From assembly GCF_000699445.3 (NCBI RefSeq), contig NC_067195.1:83772569-83836568 (forward strand): DNA of 64,000 nt, given 5' to 3'. Positions 22,087-32,930 of the stretch are shown one piece after another (position 1 is the first letter of the stretch; each line of letters starts with the position of its first letter). The notes under the pieces were generated by a model. The model was not told the origin of the DNA. It saw only the letters and a program-made list of their open reading frames with translations, and did not search any database. This stretch comes from Schistosoma haematobium (taxonomy: Eukaryota > Platyhelminthes > Trematoda > Strigeidida > Schistosomatidae). The position numbers and the translations under genes are program-made.

Positions 22087-22723
22087 ATGTGGGTTATTTT
22101 TAGTAATACAATTATGTATTTGATGATTCTCATTTTACTTGCTCATCAATGACTCACAAAGAATTTTCAACCTTCAACTTGCACATTTATTTATTCCTTC
22201 ATATAAAACATAGTAATATCGAATATCAATCATTAATAACATAATCTTACCCATACATGCACATACACACACACACACAATTCGTCCAGTCATTTATTTG
22301 TCACATCGTGAACTTTTCACATGTTTCACATTTAACTGACTCATGTTATCCTATTTACTAAAAATCAACATCCAAATATAATTGGATTAGCACAGTATAG
22401 ATTCGATTTAATTGTTACACCATATATATTTCTTTGATGATTTTGATTCTGATTATTACCCTGAAGAAGTCCAAACAAGTTTGTTAGACAAAACATTGGA
22501 ATTGTTTTAAATTTCAATCTCTGAGATTATTTCAAATATATAATTTTCACATATAATGAATTAATTCTGAAATTCTTCAAATGATTCTCAGGTGAGACTA
22601 AAATGTATGGACGACTTTTGAATGACTCTGAAGTAACCTTAAGAGTGTCCACCTCATAATTAAGACCAAATAAGGGGGGGGGTTGGTTTTGGGGACATAA
22701 CTGAAGAAATTTTTTTATTTCCT
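22087..22723. other. unassigned sequence with CA run
   Basis: A short CA repeat lies at 22262-22279 and a G run near 22674-22682. No gene recognised. Confidence 0.5.
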
Positions 22724-23032
22724 GGAGTTCTAGTGAGAAGCAGTTACCAGTGAAATTCAACCGGGTCTGTTGTGTGATAGTAACTCACTGAAGACAATGA
22801 TGGATGTGTCGTTCAATTTCATGGATTCATTGAAGTTAGACAATAACGCCGATTCAGTGGTTTAGACGTTACGCGTTCACGTGTGAGACCGATAGGTTCT
22901 GGGCTGGAATCCCACGAGGCGGAACCGTGGATGTGCACTGCTGAGGAGTCCCACATTAGGGTGAAACGGCCATCTAGTGCTTCCAGGTTTTCCATGATGG
23001 TATAGCTTCAATTGACTCATGATCCCAACTGT
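22724..23032 (+). mobile_element. family 2 hammerhead SINE, near full length
   Basis: Leader from GGAGTTCTAGTGAGAAGC, damaged A box, B box region GGCTGGAATCCC, hammerhead segment with stem I GCACTG, core CTGAGGA and GAAAC. Stem II second strand reads GGGT, leaving only wobble pairs at its base; the cleavage triplet reads ATC. Activity doubtful. Confidence 0.8.
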
Positions 23033-24638
23033 TAAAATTAACTGAATATATCTAACCATAAGAAATTTCTACTGATTAAAATGAAATAAACGATAATATA
23101 GAAAGTGTTATGAGATAATTGTTCATCATGTTAGTTTCTTACTTACTGTTTTTCTTACACTAATCATAAATGAACTGTTTTTTCTTCTAACCTACTAAGC
23201 AAATAAATTAATTTTCCTTCATTTTATTTGGTACTATTCAACTAAGAATTTGAACTTTCTATTAAACTATTCATAGATTTGATTTTGTTTTCCCTTACTA
23301 CCTCATAATGTTTAGTATCACTCATATTATTATTATTATTATTTTTGATTTGAATGTTTATTTGAATGGAATACACTTGCTTTATTCATTATGACATAAT
23401 ATTGTAATATGACACCTTGTAGTTTTAATAACAAAGTGATTATACCAATAAAAAAGGATGTATCAGTTTTATCGTTCATTTGTATATAATCCAACAAGTC
23501 ATTAGTTCATGGGGATATATTAAATAAAAGAAGAAATTTCTGAAGAAAAAAATAATCAAAATCTACGCCTTAGTTACATTTTTTATAAGTGAAAGTATAA
23601 TAAATATATATTTGATTTATGCAAGAACAGAAAAGTGTAGCAACATGAAATGAATTCATTGATGTTGTGGTTTATCATTAATCGTTTACAATCTATAAAC
23701 AATGGTATAGTGAACGCTACTCACAAAGTTGTTTTGTAGCGGAGTGCGGCATCGAAGTTGCAACAATTGTCAGATAGAGTGAAGTGTTTCAATGTATCAA
23801 AAGTATTACATTGGCAGAACATTTGGAGGCTAATTGAGAAGATAGTTAAAAGTGCAATACATACCGAAAAATGCAAATGAATGATCGAAGGCTATTTTTA
23901 TGTATTATGTAAATACTTGGCAACTTCTCTTAATAAAGATAATCTCTTGTTTTACAATGATACTAATTATTTACAACCGATAAGTACATTTTCTATCATA
24001 CGAAAGAATTATAAATTAGCAAAGTAGATGAATATGTATGTTACTAAATATGGAAATTGAAGAGGAAAATTTTTAAAACACTCAAAGATGAAAATCGAGT
24101 TCAAAGTTATATAATGATAGCCAAAAAATCAGATGAGTAAACGTAGAAAAATGACTTAAAAAAGAAGGAAAGGGGTTTGTTATTGAGAAAACAAAATAAG
24201 ATATAACGTAATTGAATCACAAAAAATAAAAGTTACCAGGGTATATGGAAATTTACAGCTACCTTTTTGAATACAAGTTTCAGCTTTTTAATACGTTTGG
24301 TTTAGATGTAGCGAGGTAAATTCAAAGTTGATTGTGTATTTATTATTTTAAATGATTTTCAAATATCATCATACTTTCCGCTACCAATCAGATGACCATC
24401 AGTTATACTGTGGTAAACATGTTGACTTTTTAGTCTTAATTTTTGTAGAATGTGCTTCAAAATGATAACAAGCAAACTCCTTTCTCTCTTTCCGCTGTAA
24501 TTACTTTTGAATAAACCTGTAAACTGGTAAATAAATTTATCGATCACAAAATGGTATGAATATATATTTTATTGAATTAATAAATCACTCTGAAAACATA
24601 GTTTCAAACGACATACTTATGATTGCTTTTGTTTCACT
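23033..24638. other. long unassigned AT-rich sequence
   Basis: No gene recognised. An ATT run lies at 23328-23344. About 23700-23850 is less AT-rich (GTAGCGGAGTGCGGCATCG) but matches nothing I know. Confidence 0.5.
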
Positions 24639-24652
24639 AAGTTGGTTGAAAA

Positions 24653-24927
24653 GCTTCCGGTTGAAGAGGAAATTAGATGTTGGAATTAGATAGGACATAT
24701 ATTAAGGAAATCACGAGGCAAGTCTTAACTTGGAATCGTGAAGGGAAACGGAAAAGTGGAAGGCCAAAGAACACAGTGTGTTGAGAATTGAAAGCAGACA
24801 TGAAAAGGTTGAATAGGAACTGCGAAGAAGTGGAAAGGATCGCTTGGAACAGAGTTGGATGTAGAATGTTGGTGGGAGGCCTATGGTCCTCCATGAGGGG
24901 TAACAAGCTTAAGTAAGTAAGCTAGTA
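24653..24927 (+). mobile_element. 5'-truncated RTE-like LINE
   Basis: The final part of the LINE (counterpart of [11 protein letters not shown]...WKEVERIAWNRVGW on the plus strand) and the GTAAGTAAGC tail. Flanked by AAGTTGGTTGAAAA at 24639-24652 and 24928-24941 (14 bp target-site duplication). Confidence 0.85.
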
Positions 24928-24941
24928 AAGTTGGTTGAAAA

Positions 24942-25317
24942 CAATTGTGATTTATTTTGGACCAGATCTCTTCTAAATGATAACCTTTTTACTCAACACT
25001 TTAATTAATATGCTCATATTACCAATTGAATGGTGACGAAACATTACATCAGTAAGAAGGATGATCACCTTTCATTGAGGAATATTTCCTTCTTGTTGAT
25101 ATCAGTTTTTGAAACTGTACAATCTTATTTACATTATTTACACCAGTGAATAACTATTGGTAAATCGTATTGAATACAATTTTTTTTATTTAAAAAAATC
25201 AACAATTGATTGTTTATTCTATTTCGTTATTGTCATCAATTATCGTAGACTTCTATAAATTCAATATTGAACAACTTCGTTTATATTATTTTAAGATTGT
25301 TTATCATGAAATTTTGA
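24942..25317. other. unassigned AT-rich sequence
   Basis: Nothing recognised. Confidence 0.5.
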
Positions 25318-25330
25318 AATAAAAACAAAC

Positions 25331-25564
25331 ACTTGAGATCATGAATCAACTGAGGCTGGACCACCATGGAAAACCCAGGACCTATAAGTCTCGCCTGGGT
25401 TCGAACCCCGCAAGGTGGGGTCGTGGATGCGCACTGTCAAGGAGTCCCACAATAGGACGAAACGGCCGTCTAGTGCTTCCAGGTTTTCCATGATGGTCTA
25501 GATTCAATTAATTAAGGATCTCAACTATTGAAATTACTACACTCTCCACAAAACCCCTTCTGAT
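25331..25564. mobile_element. family 2 SINE fold-back flanked by target-site duplication
   Basis: Minus-strand tail (about 25336-25375) plus a scrap of minus-strand tRNA-like region, then a plus-strand part from the B box (GGTTCGAACCCC) through the hammerhead segment to the tail CCCCTTCTGAT. Exact 13 bp repeats AATAAAAACAAAC flank the whole at 25318-25330 and 25565-25577. Stem II and GAAAC are intact (GTCC/GGAC), but the core reads GTCAAGGA and is broken. Confidence 0.85.
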
Positions 25565-25577
25565 AATAAAAACAAAC

Positions 25578-26244
25578 CTTGACCTCGTTATATTATGTAT
25601 TTATTTATTTATTTATTTAAAAAAGTACCATGTAAATACACCATTCAAAATAATTTTTTTTAAACTTCCCATTAGTTTTGTTTTTCAGTACTAATATAGA
25701 AACAATTTGAAATTGTTCACTTCCATTCAAGTAAATAGATGATAATAAACATATGAAATAAAATGACATAATAAATAAAACAGAGATATAGCTACTGTAT
25801 AAAACAACTGATTACATAAGTTAAAGTAAACAGTTCTATACTACTTAATATGATTATTATTATTATTTGTTTTATAAAACTAAACCGATATAATACTTTT
25901 CCAAGAGATTCATATAATTCATCTGTAAATGTGTTTGGTGTGTGTGTGTGTGTGTGTGTGTGTACATATTACATTTCTATATGCTCGTATAAGACCATTT
26001 CCTGTATTTGGTAATTACAGTTCAGAAAGAAACTAATATAAATTGTTAAAATATTATCTATAAACAGCTGTTTATAAATTTTCTTTTCCATGTTGTTATT
26101 TTGATGTAAACAAAGTTTAAATAAACAAATCTATAAAGAGGAATTCAAAATTAACTTTTAAAATATGATAATGTTTATCTGTAAATTTGTTTATCCGTGT
26201 TTATTAATGTTTTCACTGTAACTAGTCAAGATTTTAGGACGATA
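25578..26244. other. unassigned AT-rich sequence with microsatellites
   Basis: TATT run at 25595-25620 and GT run at 25938-25963. No gene recognised. Confidence 0.5.
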
Positions 26245-26245
26245 C

Positions 26246-26246
26246 G

Positions 26247-26316
<70 letters not shown>

Positions 26317-26346
26317 GTAATAATAATAATAATTATTATTATTATC
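26246..26346. repeat. compound microsatellite ACT-AAT-ATT
   Basis: About ten ACT units pass directly into about twenty AAT/TAA units (one interrupted by AGT) and then ATT units, so the right part is self-complementary. Confidence 0.95.
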
Positions 26347-26449
26347 ATTGGTATTATCTGAGTAAATTATCGACTATTTAAAAAGAACGAGTACGTTATC
26401 AGAGAAGGAAAAGTATAATGTTGCTAAATTTAATCTAATACAATGTCCA

Positions 26450-26722
26450 TTGTGAGATAGTTATTCACTGATGATAATGGTGAACGGTGGCTCGAATTTG
26501 TAAATTGGTTGAAGTTAGACATTAACAGCATTGGATACCAACCGGCTCAGTGGTCTAGATGTTAAGCGCTCATGCACGAGACTAATGACTCCTGAGCTGG
26601 AATCCTGCGGGGCGAAGTGGTGTGGAGCGCACTGCGGAGGAATCCTATCATGGGAAGTAACGGCCATCCAATGCTTCCAGGTCTAGCTTCAATTGGCTCA
26701 TGAATTCAATTATCAAATTACT
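26450..26722 (+). mobile_element. family 2 hammerhead SINE
   Basis: Leader, A box TGGTCTAGATG, degraded B box, and a hammerhead segment too mutated to fold (CTGCGGAGG, GGGAAGTAACGG). Confidence 0.75.
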
Positions 26723-27404
26723 AATATAACATCATTAAGTAGATAATTTATATTTGAAAAAATATATACATTTATATTGCAAGGTCTAAGCGCTGACCAT
26801 GAGAATCTAGCATGTATATATAGTTATTTATTACACAGGATAAGAAGCAACCTACTAATGGAAAAGAAACAGAGAAGGATTGATAAATAGTCATCTGTGG
26901 ATTCAAAAGTAGAACAGTTTCAGCATCGAACAAGCGTATTTTCAAAGTTTCTGATTAGTTATTATATTGTTTTAAAGTCAAGTTTGCTCAAAAGCAATAG
27001 GATTCCAGATCAGTACGAGACCATTCAGTCGTTTATTCACAATTTATAGGTTTATATCTAACAGTTTTATCTAGTTAATTATAGAGCGTAGTCGTTATTC
27101 AGTATCATTGTTACATGTCAGTAGAATTTCCAATTGACTGAGCTTACAAGGTATGACATCTCAGTAGAACAAAGATATGAATTAATCTTCTTGAAATGTT
27201 TTGATTATGGGTATATGGTGCAACACTGCTTCACGCTCCAAATTTTCAAAAATCATACAGTTGACTTCAATTTATTATGAAAGTCATTTGTGATATGTCG
27301 CTTAAAGTTTGGTAAGTGAGCAACATATTATCGTAGAATGTGTTTGCTCAATATTTCCTCCTTCTTTTAAGCCCATGTATATTTTAGTATTGAAAGACTA
27401 ACAA
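26723..27404. other. unassigned AT-rich sequence
   Basis: Nothing recognised. Confidence 0.5.
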
Positions 27405-27985
27405 CTATGTGGAGGAGCAGCTCACCAGCACTCTCCATCCAACTCTGTTCCAAGCAATCCTTTCCACTTCTTCCCAGTTCCTATTCATCCTTTGCATGTC
27501 TTCTTCTAATTCTCGACACAACTTGTTCTTCGGCTTTCCACGTTTCCGTTTTGCCTTCACGATCCCAAGTTAGAGCTTACCTAGTGATGCAGTTTGATGA
27601 TTTCCGTAGTGTGTGTCCCATCCACTTTTACGGACGTTTCCTAATTTCTTCCACAGTTGGAAGCTGTTTTGTTCATTCCCGTAGTAGGCTGTTGTTAATG
27701 GTATCCAGTCAATGGGCATTGAGTGTCTTGGGTAGACAACTGTTTAGAAATACTCGTACGATTTTGATGTTTGATGGTTGTAGCAGTTCGCCGGGTTTCA
27801 GCTCCATACAGTAGAACTGTCTTGACGTTTATATTGAAGATTGTGTCTTTGATATTGGTTGGCAGTTGTTTTGAGTTGCATATATTCTTCAACTGTACGA
27901 ATGCGGCCCTTCCTTTGCTAATCCTTGACTGTTCGTCTGTATCAGATCCTCTTCTTTCATCGATGATACTGTCCAGGTACGTAAC
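27405..27985 (-). pseudogene. RTE-like LINE RT C-terminal fragment
   Basis: On the minus strand the sequence encodes the KNICNSKQLPTNIK segment and AETRRTATTIKHQN (frame 27695-27892), then the C-terminal region to the VGWRVLVSCSST-like end near 27410. Several frameshifts. The GTAA tail itself is missing at the left edge. Subgroup with NICNSKQL. Confidence 0.8.
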
Positions 27986-28510
27986 TACTAGGAGTTATTT
28001 ATGTACTGTTATTATATATATTGTCTATGTCTAAAATACTGGAATCATACAGTGGAAGCTGAGATTGTGTTGGGGATTCAAGGGGCAGGTATAGGCGAGA
28101 GGAATCAATCGGGTCAAAGTTGTATAATTCGGTATTCTGATTGGCGATTTATTCAAGTAATATATTGACGGGCATAAGAATTTAACACAAATGCTATCAT
28201 CAAATACACAACCACAAACAAACAAGCAAACATACAAAAAGTAATAACAGTAAGCACAAAATGTAATTGACCCTTGTTAAAAAAATGCAAATTGTACATC
28301 GATACATCCACATAAAAATAATTTCATCGGTCATAATAACTGATTCATGAGGTATGAACAAAAAGCATTTTGAACATGATTATTTGTTACGTATATTACA
28401 ATATAATATATTCGACAATTAATTCACTATTCACATATTTTAATTCATAAATTTGTAATATTAAGTCAAATGAAAGGTAGTCTTGTAGGAATTATTTACA
28501 ACTAGAATAG
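27986..28510. other. unassigned AT-rich sequence
   Basis: Nothing recognised. Confidence 0.5.
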
Positions 28511-28511
28511 A

Positions 28512-29434
28512 TTTTTTTTTAAGAAGCAAGATGGTACTCTAAGAAGATCTATCTACAGGAAACCCATGTAGAATGGCCAACTATCAAATTTCCACAGCTG
28601 GGTTCCCATCAGTCGAAAAAGAAACCTAATAATAACACTTGCCACAAGAATACGAAGAATCTGTAGTCCCAAAGTCATAGATGAAGAATTGGACCTCTTA
28701 AATGAGATACTTATCAAAATCGAGTATCCTTCGATATTCATTGATATGAACATAAAACTGAAAACTCCGAAAACACAAATGATTACAGTAGAAAAGAAAA
28801 CTTTATACATGAACATCGACTTCAAGGGTGACAGAACCACATACATCTTAAGGAGGAGAATTTCTGATGCCTTAAAAAGAATAATCTTTGCAGCAACATT
28901 GCGAATAGTATTCTCCAGCCGATCATTGTTCTTTAATAATCTGAAAGATAAATTATCGCATCTGACCAACTCAATGTGCGTTTACCAATTTACCTGCTCT
29001 TGTGGAGCTAGGTATAAAGGTCGTTTGATGCGTACTTTATCCAAAAGAGTTCAAGAACATCATCCGGCGTGGCTAAAAAGAGGAGGCAACGGCTCAATAA
29101 GAAGTTCTATGATCGAACACCTTGTGAACACAGGCCATTCAATCAACACAGTCTCTACGTTCAAAGTTATCTACAAGGTAAGTAGAAGTCTTCCTAAGAC
29201 AATTAGACTGCATCTTATTTGCATTGCCGAAGCAATAGCTATACATCTGGAAAAAGCAGAATTGTATGTGCAAAAGAGACTGGTGAAACCTCTCCTTCTA
29301 CCATGGTCCTAATGTATTAAATTTTTCCCTCTTTTTCATACTCTTGTTCCTTTACAGCCATCTGCTTCATCTAAAATCCTTTACCCCCAACTGGTTTATT
29401 TTGTTTCCACGATCATTCTGATTACATTTAATAT
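28512..29434 (+). mobile_element. Penelope-like element, 3' part
   Basis: Contains the end of the RT domain, the linker, the GIY-YIG endonuclease and a 3' untranslated stretch, interrupted at 29435 by the family 3 SINE. The 5' end is truncated near 28512-28521, next to a run of T. Confidence 0.8.
28521..29312 (+). pseudogene. Penelope-like RT tail plus GIY-YIG endonuclease
   Basis: From 28521 the frame reads the end of the RT/thumb region (SIYRKPM, an in-frame TAG at 28569-28571, then SWVPISRKRNLIITLATRIR and RICSPKVIDEELDLLNEIL), typical of Penelope-like elements. The open part from 28689 (207 residues) continues through a linker to the GIY-YIG nuclease: NSMCVYQFTCSCGARYKG, then RTLSKRVQEHHPAWL and IEHLVNTGHSIN. 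Expected features are the VY of the GIY strand, the CSC pair, the catalytic Arg (SKRVQEH) and His. The second strand reads YKG where YIG is expected. With the internal stop and missing RT core, the copy is dead. These elements copy themselves by target-primed reverse transcription. Confidence 0.8.
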
Positions 29435-29774
29435 ATAGTGCCCGCAGTGTTGAGTCACCTAGACTGGTGGCCACATTGCAACATGGTCGATAGCATTCGA
29501 TCTGCACTAAATAAGGACTTGACACACATGACATTGATCACCACCCAGTGATCAACCAATTGTGATTACATCTCAGTCCTACAGGAGGTCAGTCGCGGCT
29601 CGGATAGCTCAGTGGTAACGTCTCTGACTGTGAGGCTGAGTGACGCGAGATCGGATCCGCCAGGAAGCACCAGTTCCCTCAAGATTAAAGGTACACCTTG
29701 CTGATGAGTGCCAAGTAGCACGAAACCCGAGTCCAGGGTTTCCTGTTGACTACCTCCAACCACCATCTGATCTC
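29435..29774 (+). mobile_element. family 3 hammerhead SINE, second permutation
   Basis: Starts ATAGTGCCCGCAGTG, runs through the block ending CAATTGTGATTACAT, then the tRNA-like head (A box TAGCTCAGTGG near 29605, B box AGATCGGATCC), the hammerhead, and ends CCAACCACCATCTGATCTC. Flanked by GATTACATTTAATAT at 29420-29434 and 29775-29789 (15 bp target-site duplication). It is inserted in the 3' region of the Penelope-like element. Confidence 0.9.
29687..29746 (+). ncRNA. hammerhead ribozyme, family 3, apparently intact
   Basis: Core CTGATGA at 29701-29707, stem II GTGC/GCAC, GAAA at 29722-29725, stem III AC/GT with loop CCGA, inner stem I CCTTG/CAGGG; expected cut between 29733 and 29734. The outer stem I is weaker than in the copy at 21859 (AAAGG against CCTGT). 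N7 differs between the copies (C there, T here), which the fold allows. Confidence 0.8.
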
Positions 29775-29789
29775 GATTACATTTAATAT

Positions 29790-30224
29790 CAATTTCAACA
29801 TTTTATCTTATCATGCTGATTCATCCTTTCCCATTGGTAATTTTCTTATCTATTTTTTGATGAATACTTGAGTCATTGATAATCAAACGATTATTAAACT
29901 TCCCTTGTTTTTTAAAAGAATTTTTTTAATACTTTTGTTTATTTAACCTCACTGTCGACATGTCTAACAGAAGTTTATTATCAGTAAAAGTAAGTGTACA
30001 TTATTTGCGATTAAACAGCTTTGAAAATGAATTCGCCGAAAAGAGAACTCTTCGCTGAACTAATCTTTCTTAGTTAAAAATCAATTTCACTTGTCTCTTA
30101 AAATTTGGATATTAACATTTGAAAAAGATAAAAACAAATATTAAAAAAAAATTGAAAGAAAAAAACCCCTAATCAGAATCATTAAAATATTAAAAGTACA
30201 CGTTTACATTATGAAATAAATGGC
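29790..30224. other. unassigned AT-rich sequence
   Basis: Probably includes the remainder of the Penelope-like 3' region just after 29790. Otherwise nothing recognised. Confidence 0.45.
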
Positions 30225-30310
30225 AAGATGATAATTTATGGACAAGTCAATTAGATTTTAGTTAGCAAGTCTTGGATTTTGGTTGAATACCATTTTGATA
30301 TTATAGCTGA
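30225..30310. repeat. old dispersed repeat, left part of interrupted copy
   Basis: Matches 18895-19005 (ATTTATGGACAAG, TAGCAAGTCTTG, AATACCATTTTGA). Confidence 0.55.
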
Positions 30311-30676
30311 TGTTAGTGTTAGGTATGCTGAGGAATATACCAATCATTATCATGTTAAGTCTAATGATGTCCTTGGACTCTAAATGTGCATTCCCTATTG
30401 GCCATTATTTATTTCACTCGTTAAATATTGTACAGATGTTGTTTTCTATTTTTATGGTACGATGTGGTCTGTTTGGTTGGTATATAAACAGAGTATGTTT
30501 GAAATATAACGGTTCATAACTCAGAGGCTGTGACTTGAGTTCTGGACCCAACTGACTGGGCTAGACAGCGGAGCGGGGCCAATCGGGTCTCTAGGTCGTC
30601 CTTACGTGTTTTCCGTGTCACTGATTCGATCGATAAATACGCTGCGCATCTAACCTGCAGTCCACACGTTGCGACA
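30311..30676 (+). mobile_element. probable solo LTR
   Basis: Begins TGTTAGTG and ends GCGACA, with a TATA-like GGTATATAAACAG near 30478 and a GC-richer end, all typical of an LTR. The related locus at 19006 lacks it, so it is an insertion of about 366 bp into the old dispersed repeat. Strict target-site duplication is not visible (GCTGA against GTTGG). Strand is assigned from the TATA-like box. The parent LTR retrotransposon is not identified. Confidence 0.55.
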
Positions 30677-30850
30677 GTTGGTTCGTAATGAAAGCCCTAA
30701 ATTGAACTCCTAACCGTAACCATCAATTTTAAATCCTAATCTTAATTGCCTATACTAATCTAGAACTTTCATTTAAGATGGACACTCCAAGGTCATTTTA
30801 ACGTTATTCAAATGTTGTTCATAAACTGTAATCTCACCAATTGAAGTTCA
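30677..30850. repeat. old dispersed repeat, right part
   Basis: GTTCGTAATGAAAGCCCTAA to about CATAAACTGTAATCTCACC parallels 19006-19113 and 19467-19525 and shows the site of the LINE 5' piece without that insert. Confidence 0.6.
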
Positions 30851-31212
30851 TTGAATATGGTGTGTAATAAAACATTTGTATAATAATATAACTAATGTAA
30901 AATTTATACCGTTCAAAGTTTATCATAAACTTTGAAATATAATGAATTCATTTTATTCAGTAAATATTCCTCTTCTTACTTCAACGGATCAGAATGTATG
31001 GAATATTTCGATATTGTTCAGGTCAATAGTTGAATTGTGAAATATTCATTATTATTCTAGATAGTAATCTTTATGAAACAATAAAAATATAACAAGTATT
31101 TATTTATTCTAATGAACTTGGTTTATAATTGGTTCTATTCATACATACTTTTATTTCTAGTGACTATTTTATTACGTTAAATGATTTGAATTATTTTTTT
31201 CTGATTAGCGCT
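30851..31212. other. unassigned AT-rich sequence
   Basis: Nothing recognised. Confidence 0.5.
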
Positions 31213-31812
31213 AACCCAATAACCCTCCTCCATTATTCGGGCTTTGAACCGGTAATAGGCCAAGAGGGGTGCCAGGCGGAGGTTTTACTGCAGCATATTT
31301 GAAACTGAAGAACATTTGGAACTCAAAACAACTATCAAACAACACCAAAGTCAGAATCTTCTATACAAATGTCAAAACAGTTCTATTCTATAGAGAGGAA
31401 TCTTGGAGAACCAATGAAGCCATCATTCAGAAAATACAAGTGTTTATTATCAGTTGTCTGTACAAAATACTTCAAATCCATTGGTCACACACTATCAGCA
31501 ACAATCTACTGTGGGACAGAACAAACCAGATTTTAACGGAGTAAGAAATTAGGAAGAAGCACTGAAAGTGAATAGGATACACATTGATGAAAACACCCAA
31601 CTGCGTCACGAGGCAATCCCTCACTTGAAATCCTCAAAGCTAAACAAAGGAGGAGAGGAAGACCAAAGAACACATTACGCGGAGAAATGGAGACAGACGT
31701 GAGAAGAATGAACAAGAGTTGTATAGAAGTAGAAAGAAAGGCCCATGACAGAGTGAGTTGGAGAATGCTGGTCGGCGGCCTATACTCCATTTGGAGTAAC
31801 AGGTGTAAGTAA
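31213..31812. mobile_element. RTE-like LINE with inverted 5' leader
   Basis: About 31213-31278 is the LINE 5' leader on the minus strand (compare 4240-4320). It is followed directly by the RT C-terminal region on the plus strand (open as 31269-31544: LKNIWNSKQLSNNTKVRIFY, ESWRTNEAIIQKIQVFII) to the GTAAGTAAGTAG tail. A 5' part inverted against a 3' part is the classical mark of twin priming. Subgroup with NIWNSKQL. Confidence 0.75.
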
Positions 31813-32060
31813 GTAGTTTTATTAAGTTAACTTCTCATTATATGAGGTTACCATACAAAATGATGATGAAACGTTGAATGCATTAAATTATTGCTTGAAC
31901 CAAAAGCTTTCTATATTAATATTAAAATGTGAATAATCATTTAATGGATGGTTAAAGAAAAGATTTCTACTTGTCTACATATCTGTTACTTCTTGATACT
32001 TAACTAGAATCAGATCATGGTGTAAACTATTACAAGAAAATTTATTAATCGCTAGCGTAG

Positions 32061-32536
32061 TATCGGTTACTATGTTAAGCCCATATAACTTATTCTAGCT
32101 TCTGGACAAACTAATTTATCCATTCTTCTTGAGTCACGTTTTGACCTTGTTAATTATTCACTTACTAACCTTGATTGTTTTTTTATGTGAGTGTATGTGT
32201 GTATACATGTCTTATTCTATTCATCATATATCTGTAACCTACTTTTGTCTGGCTATAAATATTGATTAACGCTTAATTAAATTGAGTTGGTTCACACGCC
32301 TTCTCCACTGCACGTCGTTTCACTTTGCTCTGCTCTCTTCGCTTCTCCGATCTTTTGTCTGGATCCACGGTTGTATGAAATATACATATTCGAAATTCAT
32401 TCTCGTATTTGACTTATTTAATTCCGTTATACAGTGATGCGAATTAAGTCGATGATTTTATGTGAGGACTGGTGATATGTATATTACTAATAGCAATCAA
32501 TCATAAGATGTAACTGGAGTCAGATCCCAGGCCACT
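32061..32536 (+). mobile_element. LTR-like dispersed repeat
   Basis: Same family as 14602-15039 in the opposite orientation. TATCGGTTACTATGTTAAGC at the left; a TATA-like GGCTATAAATATTGATTAAC near 32252; right end near CTGGAGTCAGATCCCAGGCC. No coding content. Confidence 0.6.
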
Positions 32537-32765
32537 AATCTAGACGCATACCTCTTACATTAACTACAGCAGAATAAATTCACTCAAATTATGCTAATTG
32601 TTTCTTTTTCCATTATTCATGTCGACATGATAAACTTTCAGTAGTATAAACCAAATATGGAGATATTTAAAGAATGAAAAAATCAATTTAAGCAAAAGAT
32701 TTAAGTTGAATTAGATACTGTAATGCAAAACTAGTAACAACATATTGAATCTGATAGGAATCATG

Positions 32766-32930
32766 AATTGGTCAATGTTGAACCACTGAGTGAACTGCTG
32801 AGGAGTCCAGTACTAAGATGAAGCGGCCGTTCAGTGCTTCCAGGTTTCCAGTTATGGTCTAATATTTGTTGGTTCATGATTTCAATCAAAACCTAACAGT
32901 CTTCACGGCCCTATTCTGATATTTAATCTG
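32766..32930 (+). mobile_element. family 2 SINE, 3' half
   Basis: Starts within the hammerhead (GTGAACTGCTGAGGAGTCC). Core CTGAGGA is present, but GGACGAAAC has become AGATGAAGC. Ends with the TCTTCACGGCCC tail. Confidence 0.75.

Noticed and set aside
22262..22280. CA runs here and at 46429-46445, 38912 and 39500 as a regular array
   Set aside because: They are simple repeats without shared spacing; no CRISPR-like or satellite structure, and none is expected in a flatworm.
28553..28969. 138-residue minus-strand frame with membrane-like stretches
   Set aside because: Antisense of the Penelope-like RT tail; the plus strand has the family motifs.
30310..30519. 69-residue hydrophobic frame as a small membrane protein
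   Set aside because: It lies inside the probable solo LTR and starts at its edge; no family resemblance.
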